NCBI GenBank assembly: GCA_030609125.1 | Contig: JAUWCW010000100.1 | Span: 1-7,049 of the forward strand | Origin: JAUWCW01 sp030609125 [NCBI: Candidatus Rokuibacteriota bacterium] | Lineage (GTDB): Bacteria; JAUVQV01 | DNA length: 7,049 nucleotides | Direction: 5' to 3' | Shown here: positions 1 to 6,293 of the stretch, in pieces | How positions within the stretch are numbered: position 1 is the first letter of the stretch | How the letters are laid out: every line of letters starts with the position of its first letter | The notes under the pieces: generated by a model | Databases searched by the model: none | What the model saw: the letters and a program-made list of their open reading frames with translations, nothing else | Told to the model about the DNA's origin: nothing | Position numbers and translations under genes: made by a program

Positions 1-81
1 CCCGAGGCCTCTCCGGGCCCGCGCGACGCCCGCTATCTTTTTGACGAGTTCCGCCAACTGATGAAGAGGAACCGGAACTGA
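1..81 (+). CDS. carA: Carbamoyl-phosphate synthase small (glutaminase) subunit, C-terminal end only
   Basis: This is the last 26 codons of a gene entering from the left edge and ending in TGA. The visible peptide begins PEASPGPRDARYLFDEF, which matches the C-terminus of CarA (from memory, E. coli has HPEASPGPHDAAPLFDHF). In that family the His and Glu of the H-P-E motif belong to the Cys-His-Glu triad of the class I glutamine amidotransferase. Here the Glu is the second visible residue and the His would lie just outside the window. CarA hydrolyses glutamine and passes ammonia through a tunnel to CarB, which is encoded 544 bases downstream. The TGA stop shares one base with the ATG of the next gene, so the two are probably translationally coupled. 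The identification rests on a short stretch, but the motif and the nearby carB agree. Confidence 0.93.
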   Translation, partial: PEASPGPRDARYLFDEFRQLMKRNRN

Positions 82-620
82 TGAAACGGATACTCGGAAA
101 GACTCTCTTCGGCATGGTGCTGGCGCTTCTGTTTCTCCTTCCTTTCTTCGGCTGGATCTCCGCCGAGCCGGTTCCGTACCGGGATCCGGAGGGGTTCTTC
201 AGCATCGTCCCCCCCGACGGGTGGAAAACGGACGACTCGGGCTACATGGGCCAGGGCGTGATCATGAAGGGCCCCGCGGGGCAGGCGGGCACGGAACCCG
301 TGGTTCACCTGATCCACGAGCCCTCGGGGATCGTCACCCTCGAGGTGCAGTGGCATACGAAGCTCGGGCAGATCAGGTACGACCTGGAGCGGGTGAAGTT
401 TGCCGGCCTGGAGGACCACGAAGACCTGGACCCGCCGTACAGCCAGGCGAAGTACTCCTACGTGGAAGGGGAGAAGACCTTCCACGCCATGATCAGGCTC
501 TACAAGCACCGGGACCGGTTCTACTTTATCACCGCCTCCTCGCCGGAGGAGGAATTCGAGGGTCTCTCCCCCCTTTTTCGGTCCGTCTTCGACTCCTTCA
601 GCCCCGGGGAGGGAAGCTGA
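81..620 (+). CDS. Exported PsbP/Mog1-like protein of unknown function between carA and carB
   Basis: The product has 179 residues. Residues 1-28 form a Sec-type signal peptide: positive start (MKR..K), hydrophobic core at about 9-26, and a likely signal peptidase I site after I-S-A (residue 28). No lipobox cysteine is present, so it is predicted to be periplasmic or secreted and not a lipoprotein. The mature part opens with [15 protein letters not shown], an aromatic/P/GW pattern seen at the start of PsbP, Mog1 and DcrB-type domains. It ends with [13 protein letters not shown] followed by [10 protein letters not shown], also typical of that fold. The assignment is to a fold, made from memory, and does not give a function. 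The start is supported by AAGAGGA at 64-70, ten bases upstream, and by the one-base TGATG overlap with carA. Its stop lies four bases before carB, so it is embedded in the carA-carB unit. Why an exported protein sits between two subunits of a cytoplasmic enzyme is not evident. Confidence 0.85.
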   Translation: MKRILGKTLFGMVLALLFLLPFFGWISAEPVPYRDPEGFFSIVPPDGWKTDDSGYMGQGVIMKGPAGQAGTEPVVHLIHEPSGIVTLEVQWHTKLGQIRYDLERVKFAGLEDHEDLDPPYSQAKYSYVEGEKTFHAMIRLYKHRDRFYFITASSPEEEFEGLSPLFRSVFDSFSPGEGS

Positions 621-624
621 GACC

Positions 625-3600
625 ATGCCCCGCCGGGACGATATCGGGAAGATTCTCCTCATCGGCTCGGGCCCCATCATCATCTCCCAGGCCTGCGAGT
701 TCGATTATTCGGGAGTCCAGGCCTGCAAGGCCCTCCGGGAAGAGGGGTATGAAGTCGTCCTGGTCAACTCCAACCCCGCCACCATCATGACGGACCCGGC
801 CATGGCGGACCGCACCTATCTCGAGCCCCTGACCCCGGAGGTCCTGGCCCTCATCATCGAGAAGGAGCGGCCCGACGCTCTCCTGCCGACGCTGGGCGGC
901 CAGACGGGGCTGAACCTGGCCATGCAGATTTCCGAAAGAGGGGTTCTCGAAGCGTACGGTGTGCAGATGATCGGCGCCGACCGGGAGACCATCCACAAGG
1001 CCGAGGATCGGGAAGCGTTCAAGCAGGCCATGCAGAAGATCGGCCTCGACCTGCCGCGCTCGGGGACCGCCCGCACGCTGGAGGAGGCCGAGAGGATTGC
1101 CGGAGAGATCGGGTTCCCCTGCATCATCCGCCCGGCCTTTACGCTGGGAGGAACGGGGGGAGGGATAGCCTACAACATACAGGAGCTCAAGCGCATCGCC
1201 GCCTCGGGCCTGGAGGCCTCGGCGGTGACGGAGATCCTCGTTGAGGAATCGATTATCGGGTGGAAGGAATTCGAGCTCGAGGTGATGAGGGACCGCAAGG
1301 ACAACGTCGTCATCATATGCTCCATCGAAAACCTGGACCCCATGGGGGTTCACACCGGCGACTCGATCACCGTCGCCCCCGCCCAGACCCTCACCGACAA
1401 GGAGTACCAGAAGATGCGCGACGCCTCGCTGGCGTGCATCCGGGAGATCGGCGTCGAGACGGGAGGGAGCAACATCCAGTTCGCCCTCGATCCGCGGGAC
1501 GGGAGGATGGTGGTGATCGAGATGAACCCCCGGGTCTCCCGGTCCTCGGCGCTCGCTTCCAAGGCCACCGGGTTTCCCATCGCCAAAATCGCCGCCAAGC
1601 TGGCCGTGGGTTACACCCTGGACGAGATACCCAACGACATCACCCGTGAAACCCCCGCCTCCTTCGAGCCGACCATCGACTACTGTGTTGTGAAGATACC
1701 GAGGTTCGCCTTCGAGAAGTTTCCTGAAAGCGACCCGACCCTGGGGATATCGATGAAGTCCGTGGGAGAGGTGATGGCCATCGGGAGAACCTTCCAGGAG
1801 GCCCTGGGCAAGGGGATCCGTTCCCTGGAGACGGGCCGCTTCGGCCTGCTGGAGATGCGGGAGGAAGGGGAAGTGCCGTCCACGGAGGATCTGGAGGGAC
1901 GGCTGCGCACCCCTTACCCCGACCGGATCTTCGACGTCGCCGCCGCCCTGCGGCGGGGCCTTTCGGAGGAGAGAGTGGCGGAGCTGACCTTCATCGACCC
2001 CTGGTTCCTGAGGCACATCAAGCAGCTCGTGAGCCTGGAAGGCGTCATCAGGGAAGAGGGCCTCTCGGGGGATCTGCTCGAGACTGCCAAGCGGAGCGGC
2101 TTCTCCGACAAGGGGCTCGCCCGTCTCGTCGGGCGCGGGGAAGATGAGATCCGCCGGGAGAGGCTGAAGGCCGGGGTGCGGCCCGCGTACAAGCTGGTCG
2201 ACACCTGCGCCGCCGAGTTCGAGGCCGTCACCCCCTATTACTACTCTTCCTACGAGCCGGAAGACGAGGTGGCGGCGGACGAGAAGGAGAAGATCATGAT
2301 CCTCGGCGGCGGGCCGAACCGCATCGGGCAGGGAATCGAGTTCGACTACTGCTGTGTCCACGCCTCCTTTGCCCTGCGCGAGCTTGGCTACGAGACGATC
2401 ATGGTGAACTCCAACCCCGAAACGGTCTCCACCGACTACGACATCTCGGACCGTCTCTACTTCGAGCCGCTCACCCTCGAGGACGTGCTGGCCATTGTCG
2501 AGAAGGAAAAGCCCAAGGGTGTTATCGTCCAGTTCGGCGGTCAGACTCCCCTGAAGCTCGCCGTCCCGCTGGCCCGCGCCGGTGTTCCCATCATCGGCAC
2601 TTCTCCGGACAGCATCGACCTGGCGGAAGACCGCAAGCGCTTCGGCGTGCTCCTGGAGGAGCTCGGCATCCCCATGCCGGCCAACGGAACGGCCCTCTCG
2701 CTCGATAAGGCCCGGGAGGTTGCGGGCCGGATCGGGTACCCCGTTCTGGTGCGGCCTTCCTACGTGCTCGGCGGGCGCGCCATGGCCATCGTCTACGACC
2801 GCCACTCGCTCGAAGAATTCGCCACGCAGGCTTTTCTCGCCTCCGAAGAGCACCCGATCCTGATCGACCAGTTTCTCGAGGACGCCGTGGAAGTGGATGT
2901 GGACGCCCTCGCCGACGGCGAGCGGGTGATCATCGGCGGGATCATGGAGCACATCGAAGAGGCGGGAATCCACTCCGGCGACTCGGCCTGCGTCCTGCCT
3001 CCGTACACCCTCGACGAGGGCGTCATCGAGGTGATCCGGGTTTACACGAGGAGGCTGGCCGAGGCCCTGAACGTGGTGGGCCTGATGAACATCCAGTACG
3101 CCGTCAAGAACGGCAAGGTCTACGTTCTCGAAGTCAATCCCAGGGCCTCCCGGACGGCCCCCTTCGTCAGCAAGGCCACCGGGCTCCCTCTGGCGAAGAT
3201 TGCGGCCAAGGTGATGGCGGGGAAGAAGCTCGCCGACCTGGGCGTTACCCGGGAGGTAAAAGTCCCGCACTACTCCGTCAAGGAGTCGGTCTTTCCCTTT
3301 TCGCGCTTTCCCGGGGTGGACCCGGTCCTGGGCCCGGAGATGAAATCCACCGGCGAGGTCATGGGAATCGACCCCGACTTCGGACTTGCCTATATCAAGT
3401 CCCAGTTCGGTGCGGGCCAGAACCTTCCGACGGAGGGGACGGTCTTCATCTCCGTTCTGGACCGCTACAAGGAGCGCATCGTTCCGATCGCCCGCCGTCT
3501 GTCGGATCTCGGCTTCTCGCTGGTGGCGACGGCGGGTACGGCGAAGGTCATCAAAGAGGCGGGCGTTTCCGTCGACCCGGTGCGCAAGGTTCACGAGGGG

Positions 3601-3840
3601 CGGCCGAACGTGGTGGACCTCATCAAGAACCGGCAGGTTCAGCTCGTCATCAACACTCCCCGCGGGCGAAGGGGCAAAGACGATCAGATTGCCATCAGAA
3701 GAGAGGCCCTCATGCACCAGATACCGACGGTGACGACCATTCCCGGCGCCTCCGCTGTCGCCACCGGCCTGGAGTCTCTCATCCGGGGCAGGCTGACCGT
3801 CAAGGCCCTGCAGGACTATCACGACTCCTCTCAGTTCTGA
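625..3840 (+). CDS. carB: Carbamoyl-phosphate synthase large subunit
   Basis: The product has 1071 residues, close to the family norm of about 1070. With CarA it makes carbamoyl phosphate from bicarbonate, glutamine-derived ammonia and two ATP, feeding pyrimidine and arginine synthesis in the cytoplasm. The two homologous ATP-grasp halves are clear. The carboxyphosphate half (about 1-400) has GSGPIII at 14-20, R129, R169, E215, N283, Q285, E299 and N301, numbered as in E. coli. The carbamoyl-phosphate half (about 553-935) opens with [17 protein letters not shown] and later carries EVNPRASR. The oligomerisation region lies between them. Residues about 940-1071 are the MGS-like allosteric domain, with K949, T969, T972, K988 and N1010 matching the E. 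coli IMP/UMP site by recall; T1017 of E. coli is P1012 here. The start [11 protein letters not shown] fits the family and has GGGGAGGG at 606-613 upstream. It follows the exported-protein gene by four bases. The gene looks intact and functional. Confidence 0.99.
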   Translation: MPRRDDIGKILLIGSGPIIISQACEFDYSGVQACKALREEGYEVVLVNSNPATIMTDPAMADRTYLEPLTPEVLALIIEKERPDALLPTLGGQTGLNLAMQISERGVLEAYGVQMIGADRETIHKAEDREAFKQAMQKIGLDLPRSGTARTLEEAERIAGEIGFPCIIRPAFTLGGTGGGIAYNIQELKRIAASGLEASAVTEILVEESIIGWKEFELEVMRDRKDNVVIICSIENLDPMGVHTGDSITVAPAQTLTDKEYQKMRDASLACIREIGVETGGSNIQFALDPRDGRMVVIEMNPRVSRSSALASKATGFPIAKIAAKLAVGYTLDEIPNDITRETPASFEPTIDYCVVKIPRFAFEKFPESDPTLGISMKSVGEVMAIGRTFQEALGKGIRSLETGRFGLLEMREEGEVPSTEDLEGRLRTPYPDRIFDVAAALRRGLSEERVAELTFIDPWFLRHIKQLVSLEGVIREEGLSGDLLETAKRSGFSDKGLARLVGRGEDEIRRERLKAGVRPAYKLVDTCAAEFEAVTPYYYSSYEPEDEVAADEKEKIMILGGGPNRIGQGIEFDYCCVHASFALRELGYETIMVNSNPETVSTDYDISDRLYFEPLTLEDVLAIVEKEKPKGVIVQFGGQTPLKLAVPLARAGVPIIGTSPDSIDLAEDRKRFGVLLEELGIPMPANGTALSLDKAREVAGRIGYPVLVRPSYVLGGRAMAIVYDRHSLEEFATQAFLASEEHPILIDQFLEDAVEVDVDALADGERVIIGGIMEHIEEAGIHSGDSACVLPPYTLDEGVIEVIRVYTRRLAEALNVVGLMNIQYAVKNGKVYVLEVNPRASRTAPFVSKATGLPLAKIAAKVMAGKKLADLGVTREVKVPHYSVKESVFPFSRFPGVDPVLGPEMKSTGEVMGIDPDFGLAYIKSQFGAGQNLPTEGTVFISVLDRYKERIVPIARRLSDLGFSLVATAGTAKVIKEAGVSVDPVRKVHEGRPNVVDLIKNRQVQLVINTPRGRRGKDDQIAIRREALMHQIPTVTTIPGASAVATGLESLIRGRLTVKALQDYHDSSQF

Positions 3841-3909
3841 TTCGGTGGACGCCATTCAGCTTTGTGGGGCTTTCGGTCTGGGCCGGCCGGCTTTCATGAT
3901 GCACGCAGG

Positions 3910-3925
3910 CGGGAGATAAGTCCCG
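3910..3925 (+). promoter_or_regulatory. Possible small hairpin over the ribosome binding site of the STAS/GHKL gene
   Basis: CGGGA at 3910-3914 and TCCCG at 3921-3925 are exact inverted repeats around the six-base loop GATAAG. The only plausible Shine-Dalgarno for the ATG at 3929 is GGGAGA at 3911-3916, which falls inside the 5' arm. If it forms, the stem would hide the site and lower translation. A five-base stem is easily found by chance in GC-rich DNA, so this is a weak call. The rest of the 88-bp gap (3841-3928) holds a 10-bp GC palindrome, GCCGGCCGGC at 3882-3891, and two copies of GGCTTTC. I see no recognisable promoter and no hairpin followed by a T run. Confidence 0.25.
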
Positions 3926-3928
3926 GCC

Positions 3929-4819
3929 ATGTTCCTCACCGGTCCGCCGCGGCTCGATGAAGCCGGATGGGAGCGCGTTCTGACCCGGGCCGCCGGGGAG
4001 GACCCGTCGGGCATCGAGGGCCTCGACCTCGGCAACCTGAAATTCATCGATCCCTTCGGGCTCCTGGGGCTTGTCGCCATGGGGGCCTCGGCGGAATACC
4101 GCCGGGGGCAGGCGTGGGGCCTGATCCTCCCGCGGTCCCGTGAAGTCCTCTCCTTCCTTGCCAGGACCGGCGCCCTGGCCTGGCTGCAGAACCTCTTCGT
4201 CGTCGCCGGTGAGGCGGCGGAGGAAAGCGTCGCCGGCCCCGCGAAGGAGTCGCCCCTTCTCGAGGTGACGCGGATACGGGAGGTCTCCGATGTGCACAGG
4301 GCGGTGGCGCGGATAAAGGGGCGCACCGACAGGCTTCTGGTGGGGCGACTCGGGTACAACGTGCTGGCGGCGGACCGCTTCACCGTCGCCCTGGCCGAGA
4401 TCTGTCAGAACATCGTCGACCACAGCGAGAGCGAGGGGTTCGTGGCCGCCCACTTTTCCCTCTCAGCCGGCGGGAAGGGCGTCGTCCGGCTGGCCGTGAC
4501 GGACGTGGGTGTGGGCATACGGGGGAGCCTGGCCGGCAGGTACGCCTCTCAGTTTCCCGGATCGTGGGACGATCGCAGGGCGGTCCGGCTCGCCTTTCGC
4601 CGGCGGGTGAGCCGTATCGACGAGCCCGGCCGCGGCCTGGGGCTGAAGTTGGTGGCGGAGATGGTCAGGGGGTGGGACGGCCGCCTTCTGCTCAGAAGCG
4701 GGACCGCCGCCTACGCCATCAATCCACCGTGGGGGCCGCGACCTCGCCGCCGGGGACTTGCCCCGTTCCCCGGAACCCAGATCAGCATCTTTCTCCCGTC
4801 TCTCGCGGAGCACGCGTAA
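3929..4819 (+). CDS. STAS-like domain fused to a GHKL ATPase (anti-sigma-kinase type) domain
   Basis: The product has 296 residues, with no signal peptide or membrane segment. The N-terminal part (about 1-100) resembles a STAS/anti-anti-sigma domain: a strand LDLGNLKFID (32-41) followed by PFGLLGLVAMG. Where STAS phosphoproteins carry D-[ST]-[ST]-G, this one has D41-P-F-G44, so the usual Ser/Thr phospho-acceptor is missing. Residues about 115-292 show GHKL/HATPase_c motifs: the N box ALAEICQNIVDH with E157 and N161, the G1 box TDVGVGI (D192, G194, G196), the G2 box GRGLGLKLV (234-242), and PGTQISIFLP near the end. No histidine-kinase phospho-acceptor domain is present, so it resembles the SpoIIAB/RsbW serine-kinase type more than a two-component kinase. 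Its ATP binding is well supported; its partner and output are unknown. An in-frame TAA at 3917 excludes a longer start. It lies 88 bp after carB and five bases before rimO, so it is probably co-transcribed with rimO. Confidence 0.86.
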   Translation: MFLTGPPRLDEAGWERVLTRAAGEDPSGIEGLDLGNLKFIDPFGLLGLVAMGASAEYRRGQAWGLILPRSREVLSFLARTGALAWLQNLFVVAGEAAEESVAGPAKESPLLEVTRIREVSDVHRAVARIKGRTDRLLVGRLGYNVLAADRFTVALAEICQNIVDHSESEGFVAAHFSLSAGGKGVVRLAVTDVGVGIRGSLAGRYASQFPGSWDDRRAVRLAFRRRVSRIDEPGRGLGLKLVAEMVRGWDGRLLLRSGTAAYAINPPWGPRPRRRGLAPFPGTQISIFLPSLAEHA

Positions 4820-4824
4820 GGGCT

Positions 4825-6207
4825 ATGGGGAAAAAGAAGGAGGCTTCCCGGGTACCCGGCGGCGGGACGGCGGGAGTGATAAGCCTCGGCTGTTCGAAAA
4901 ACCTTGTGGACACCGAGTTTCTCATGGGAGGGCTGGCCGGGTGCGGGTGGGGCTTTACGCCCCGCAGCGAGGGTGCGGACCTGCTTCTGGTAAACACCTG
5001 CGCCTTCCTCGACGCCTCCGTGGAAGAGTCCCGCGAGGCCATAGAAGAGGCGCTGGAGTGGAAGGGAAAGCGGGCGGGAAGAGTCGTCGTGGTGGCGGGC
5101 TGTCTCGTCAGCCGCCTGGGCAAAGAGCTGACGGGAATGTTCCCGGGGGTGGACCTCTTCCTTCTTCCCGGCCAGATCGAGCGGCTTCCGGGCTGGCTCG
5201 CCCTGCCCCCGCCCCGCCCGAAAAGGCTCCGGGGGGGGGGCTCGTCCTACCTCCCTCCAGCCGGCGCCGAACGGGTGATGACCGCCTCTTTCTGGGCGTA
5301 CCTCAAGATCTCCGACGGCTGCGACAACCGCTGCAGTTACTGCCTCATTCCCAACATCAGGGGGAAGCACCGCAGCCGTTCCCTGCGCTCGGTGAGAGAA
5401 GAGGCGGCGGGTCTTGTCGCGGCGGGAGTGAGGGAGATCAACCTGATCGGACAGGACATCACGCGGTGGGGGCAGGGGGCGGGCGGACCGGCACTGCCGC
5501 GGCTCATCGAAAGCCTCACCCGGCTGCCCGGAGACTTCCGCCTCCGGCTCCTCTACCTCCACCCCTCGCGCGTGGACGACAGGCTCTGCCGGCTCGTGGC
5601 CGCAAACGACGCGGTCCTGCCCTACCTGGACATCCCCATCCAGCATGCCGGCGACCGCATTCTTGAGAAGATGAATCGTCCCTACGGCAGAAGGGGGCTG
5701 GAGAGAATGTATGCCCGCCTGCGCCGCCTGGTGCCGGGTGTCGCCCTGCGGACGACCGTCATGGTCGGCTACCCCGGCGAGGGAAAGAGGGAGTTCGCGG
5801 AACTGTTGAGCTTTCTGCGGGATCACCCCTTCGAGAACCTGGGGGCTTTCATCTTCTCACCCGAGGAGGGGACCCCCGCGGCGGCGCAGCACGGGCGGGT
5901 CCCCCCGGAGACGGCGGTGGAGCGCCGCGACGAAGTGATGAGACTCCAGCAGAAGGCGGCGGCCTCTCTCTGGCGGGGGCGGCACGGGGAGGTCGCCGAG
6001 GTCCTCCTGCTGGAACCGGTCGAGGGGGAGAAGGACCTCTGGCTGGGCAGAACGGCCTGGCAGGCCCCCGAGGTGGACGGCATGATAGTCGTGAGCGGAC
6101 CCGGACGGCCGGGGGACCTGGTCTCCGTGAGAGTGACGGGCAGCGGCGCGTACGATCTGGAAGGTGTTGTGACTGAAGGGCGAAGCGACCCCGGCGCCTT
6201 GACCTGA
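4825..6207 (+). CDS. rimO: Ribosomal protein S12 (aspartate) methylthiotransferase, radical SAM
   Basis: The product has 460 residues, slightly longer than typical RimO (about 430-450). RimO adds a methylthio group to the beta carbon of a conserved aspartate of ribosomal protein S12 (Asp88 in E. coli numbering), using two 4Fe-4S clusters and SAM. The N-terminal methylthiotransferase domain has cluster cysteines C23 (SLGCSKNLVDTE), C59 (NTCAFLD) and C93 (VAGCLVSR). The radical SAM motif is C166-DNR-C170-SY-C173. GKHRSRSL, NLIGQDITRWG and a C-terminal TRAM domain (about 385-455) favour RimO over the tRNA enzyme MiaB. The reading frame stays open upstream as far as 4564, but that part is a shadow of the preceding gene. 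ATG at 4825 is the only good start near the family start. Its Shine-Dalgarno is weak (GGAG at 4807-4810), and with a five-base gap after the upstream stop, coupling is likely. The linker before the radical SAM core is rich in Pro and Gly and is partly encoded by a ten-G run. Confidence 0.96.
   Translation: MGKKKEASRVPGGGTAGVISLGCSKNLVDTEFLMGGLAGCGWGFTPRSEGADLLLVNTCAFLDASVEESREAIEEALEWKGKRAGRVVVVAGCLVSRLGKELTGMFPGVDLFLLPGQIERLPGWLALPPPRPKRLRGGGSSYLPPAGAERVMTASFWAYLKISDGCDNRCSYCLIPNIRGKHRSRSLRSVREEAAGLVAAGVREINLIGQDITRWGQGAGGPALPRLIESLTRLPGDFRLRLLYLHPSRVDDRLCRLVAANDAVLPYLDIPIQHAGDRILEKMNRPYGRRGLERMYARLRRLVPGVALRTTVMVGYPGEGKREFAELLSFLRDHPFENLGAFIFSPEEGTPAAAQHGRVPPETAVERRDEVMRLQQKAAASLWRGRHGEVAEVLLLEPVEGEKDLWLGRTAWQAPEVDGMIVVSGPGRPGDLVSVRVTGSGAYDLEGVVTEGRSDPGALT
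5231..5240 (+). repeat. Homopolymer of ten G inside rimO
   Basis: An uninterrupted run of ten G encodes part of R-G-G-G-S in the linker between the methylthiotransferase and radical SAM domains. The frame is intact as given. Loss of one G would bring in TGA at 5276-5278, about a dozen codons later. Gain of one G would shift into a frame that stays open to 5666 but is unrelated to RimO. Runs of this length are prone to replication slippage and to sequencing error. Confidence 0.9.
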
Positions 6208-6227
6208 AAACCGTTTTACCCTCTAAT
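6199..6227 (+). promoter_or_regulatory. Predicted sigma70-type promoter for the PAS sensor gene
   Basis: A -35 box TTGACC (6199-6204, 5 of 6 to TTGACA) and a -10 box TCTAAT (6222-6227, 5 of 6 to TATAAT) are separated by exactly 17 bases. The -35 box lies in the last codons of rimO and the -10 lies in a short AT-rich patch that stands out from the GC-rich surroundings. Transcription would begin around 6233-6236, giving a 5' leader of roughly 60 bases before the ATG at 6294. No rimO terminator is visible, so read-through from upstream is also possible. Confidence 0.6.
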
Positions 6228-6233
6228 ATTAGA
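6222..6233. promoter_or_regulatory. Perfect 12-bp palindrome overlapping the -10 box, candidate operator
   Basis: TCTAATATTAGA is its own reverse complement and includes the whole predicted -10 hexamer. A dimeric regulator bound here would block RNA polymerase. A second short dyad, AAAAC-C-GTTTT at 6207-6217, lies in the promoter spacer. No known operator was recognised. AT-rich palindromes of this size can arise by chance, but they are rarer in a GC-rich setting. Confidence 0.4.
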
Positions 6234-6258
6234 TTCCGGCATCGCGGTGGACCGGTGT

Positions 6259-6272
6259 CTTTCCCGGGAAAG
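6259..6272. promoter_or_regulatory. Perfect 14-bp palindrome in the leader just upstream of the ribosome binding site
   Basis: CTTTCCCGGGAAAG is an exact self-complement ending three bases before the AAGGAGGT site. As DNA it could bind a dimeric protein downstream of the start point. As RNA it could fold as CUUUC-CCGG-GAAAG, a five-pair stem with a four-base loop that two flanking U-G/G-U pairs could extend. The stem would end close to the ribosome binding site. Function is unproven. Confidence 0.4.
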
Positions 6273-6275
6273 GTG

Positions 6276-6283
6276 AAGGAGGT
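6276..6283 (+). promoter_or_regulatory. Strong ribosome binding site that fixes the PAS gene start
   Basis: AAGGAGGT is close to the ideal anti-16S complement and lies ten bases before ATG 6294. The frame remains open upstream with GTG codons at 6255 and 6273, but neither has a comparable site, so ATG 6294 is the preferred start. Confidence 0.85.
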
Positions 6284-6293
6284 CAGGACGGGC

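Noticed and set aside
33-683. A 216-codon minus-strand open frame opposite the exported-protein gene.
   Set aside because: It runs across the carA end, the exported protein and the carB start, all better supported by motifs, overlaps and ribosome binding sites.
598-3855. A 1085-codon open frame on the minus strand almost exactly opposite carB.
   Set aside because: Its codons are the reverse complements of the carB codons in register. Stops would need TTA, CTA or TCA codons in carB, which this GC-rich gene avoids. The translation is rich in G, R, D, L, V and H with no domain, and carB is unambiguous.
3896-3919. A short open frame with two ATG codons just upstream of the STAS/GHKL gene.
   Set aside because: It encodes only seven residues and has no clear ribosome binding site. 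It matters only because its TAA blocks a longer start for the downstream gene.
3841-3928. Possible terminator or promoter between carB and the STAS/GHKL gene.
   Set aside because: There is a GC palindrome (3882-3891) but no following T run, and no pair of promoter boxes with sensible spacing.
4564-4824. An upstream extension of the rimO frame giving 87 more residues.
   Set aside because: The extra part overlaps the GHKL domain in another frame, is Arg/Pro/Gly-rich, and RimO proteins normally start shortly before the first cluster cysteine, as from ATG 4825.
4711-5826. A 371-codon minus-strand open frame opposite rimO and the end of the STAS/GHKL gene.
   Set aside because: It spans two well-supported genes, has low-complexity Arg/Gly/Pro-rich composition and no recognisable motif. 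It is a GC-bias shadow.
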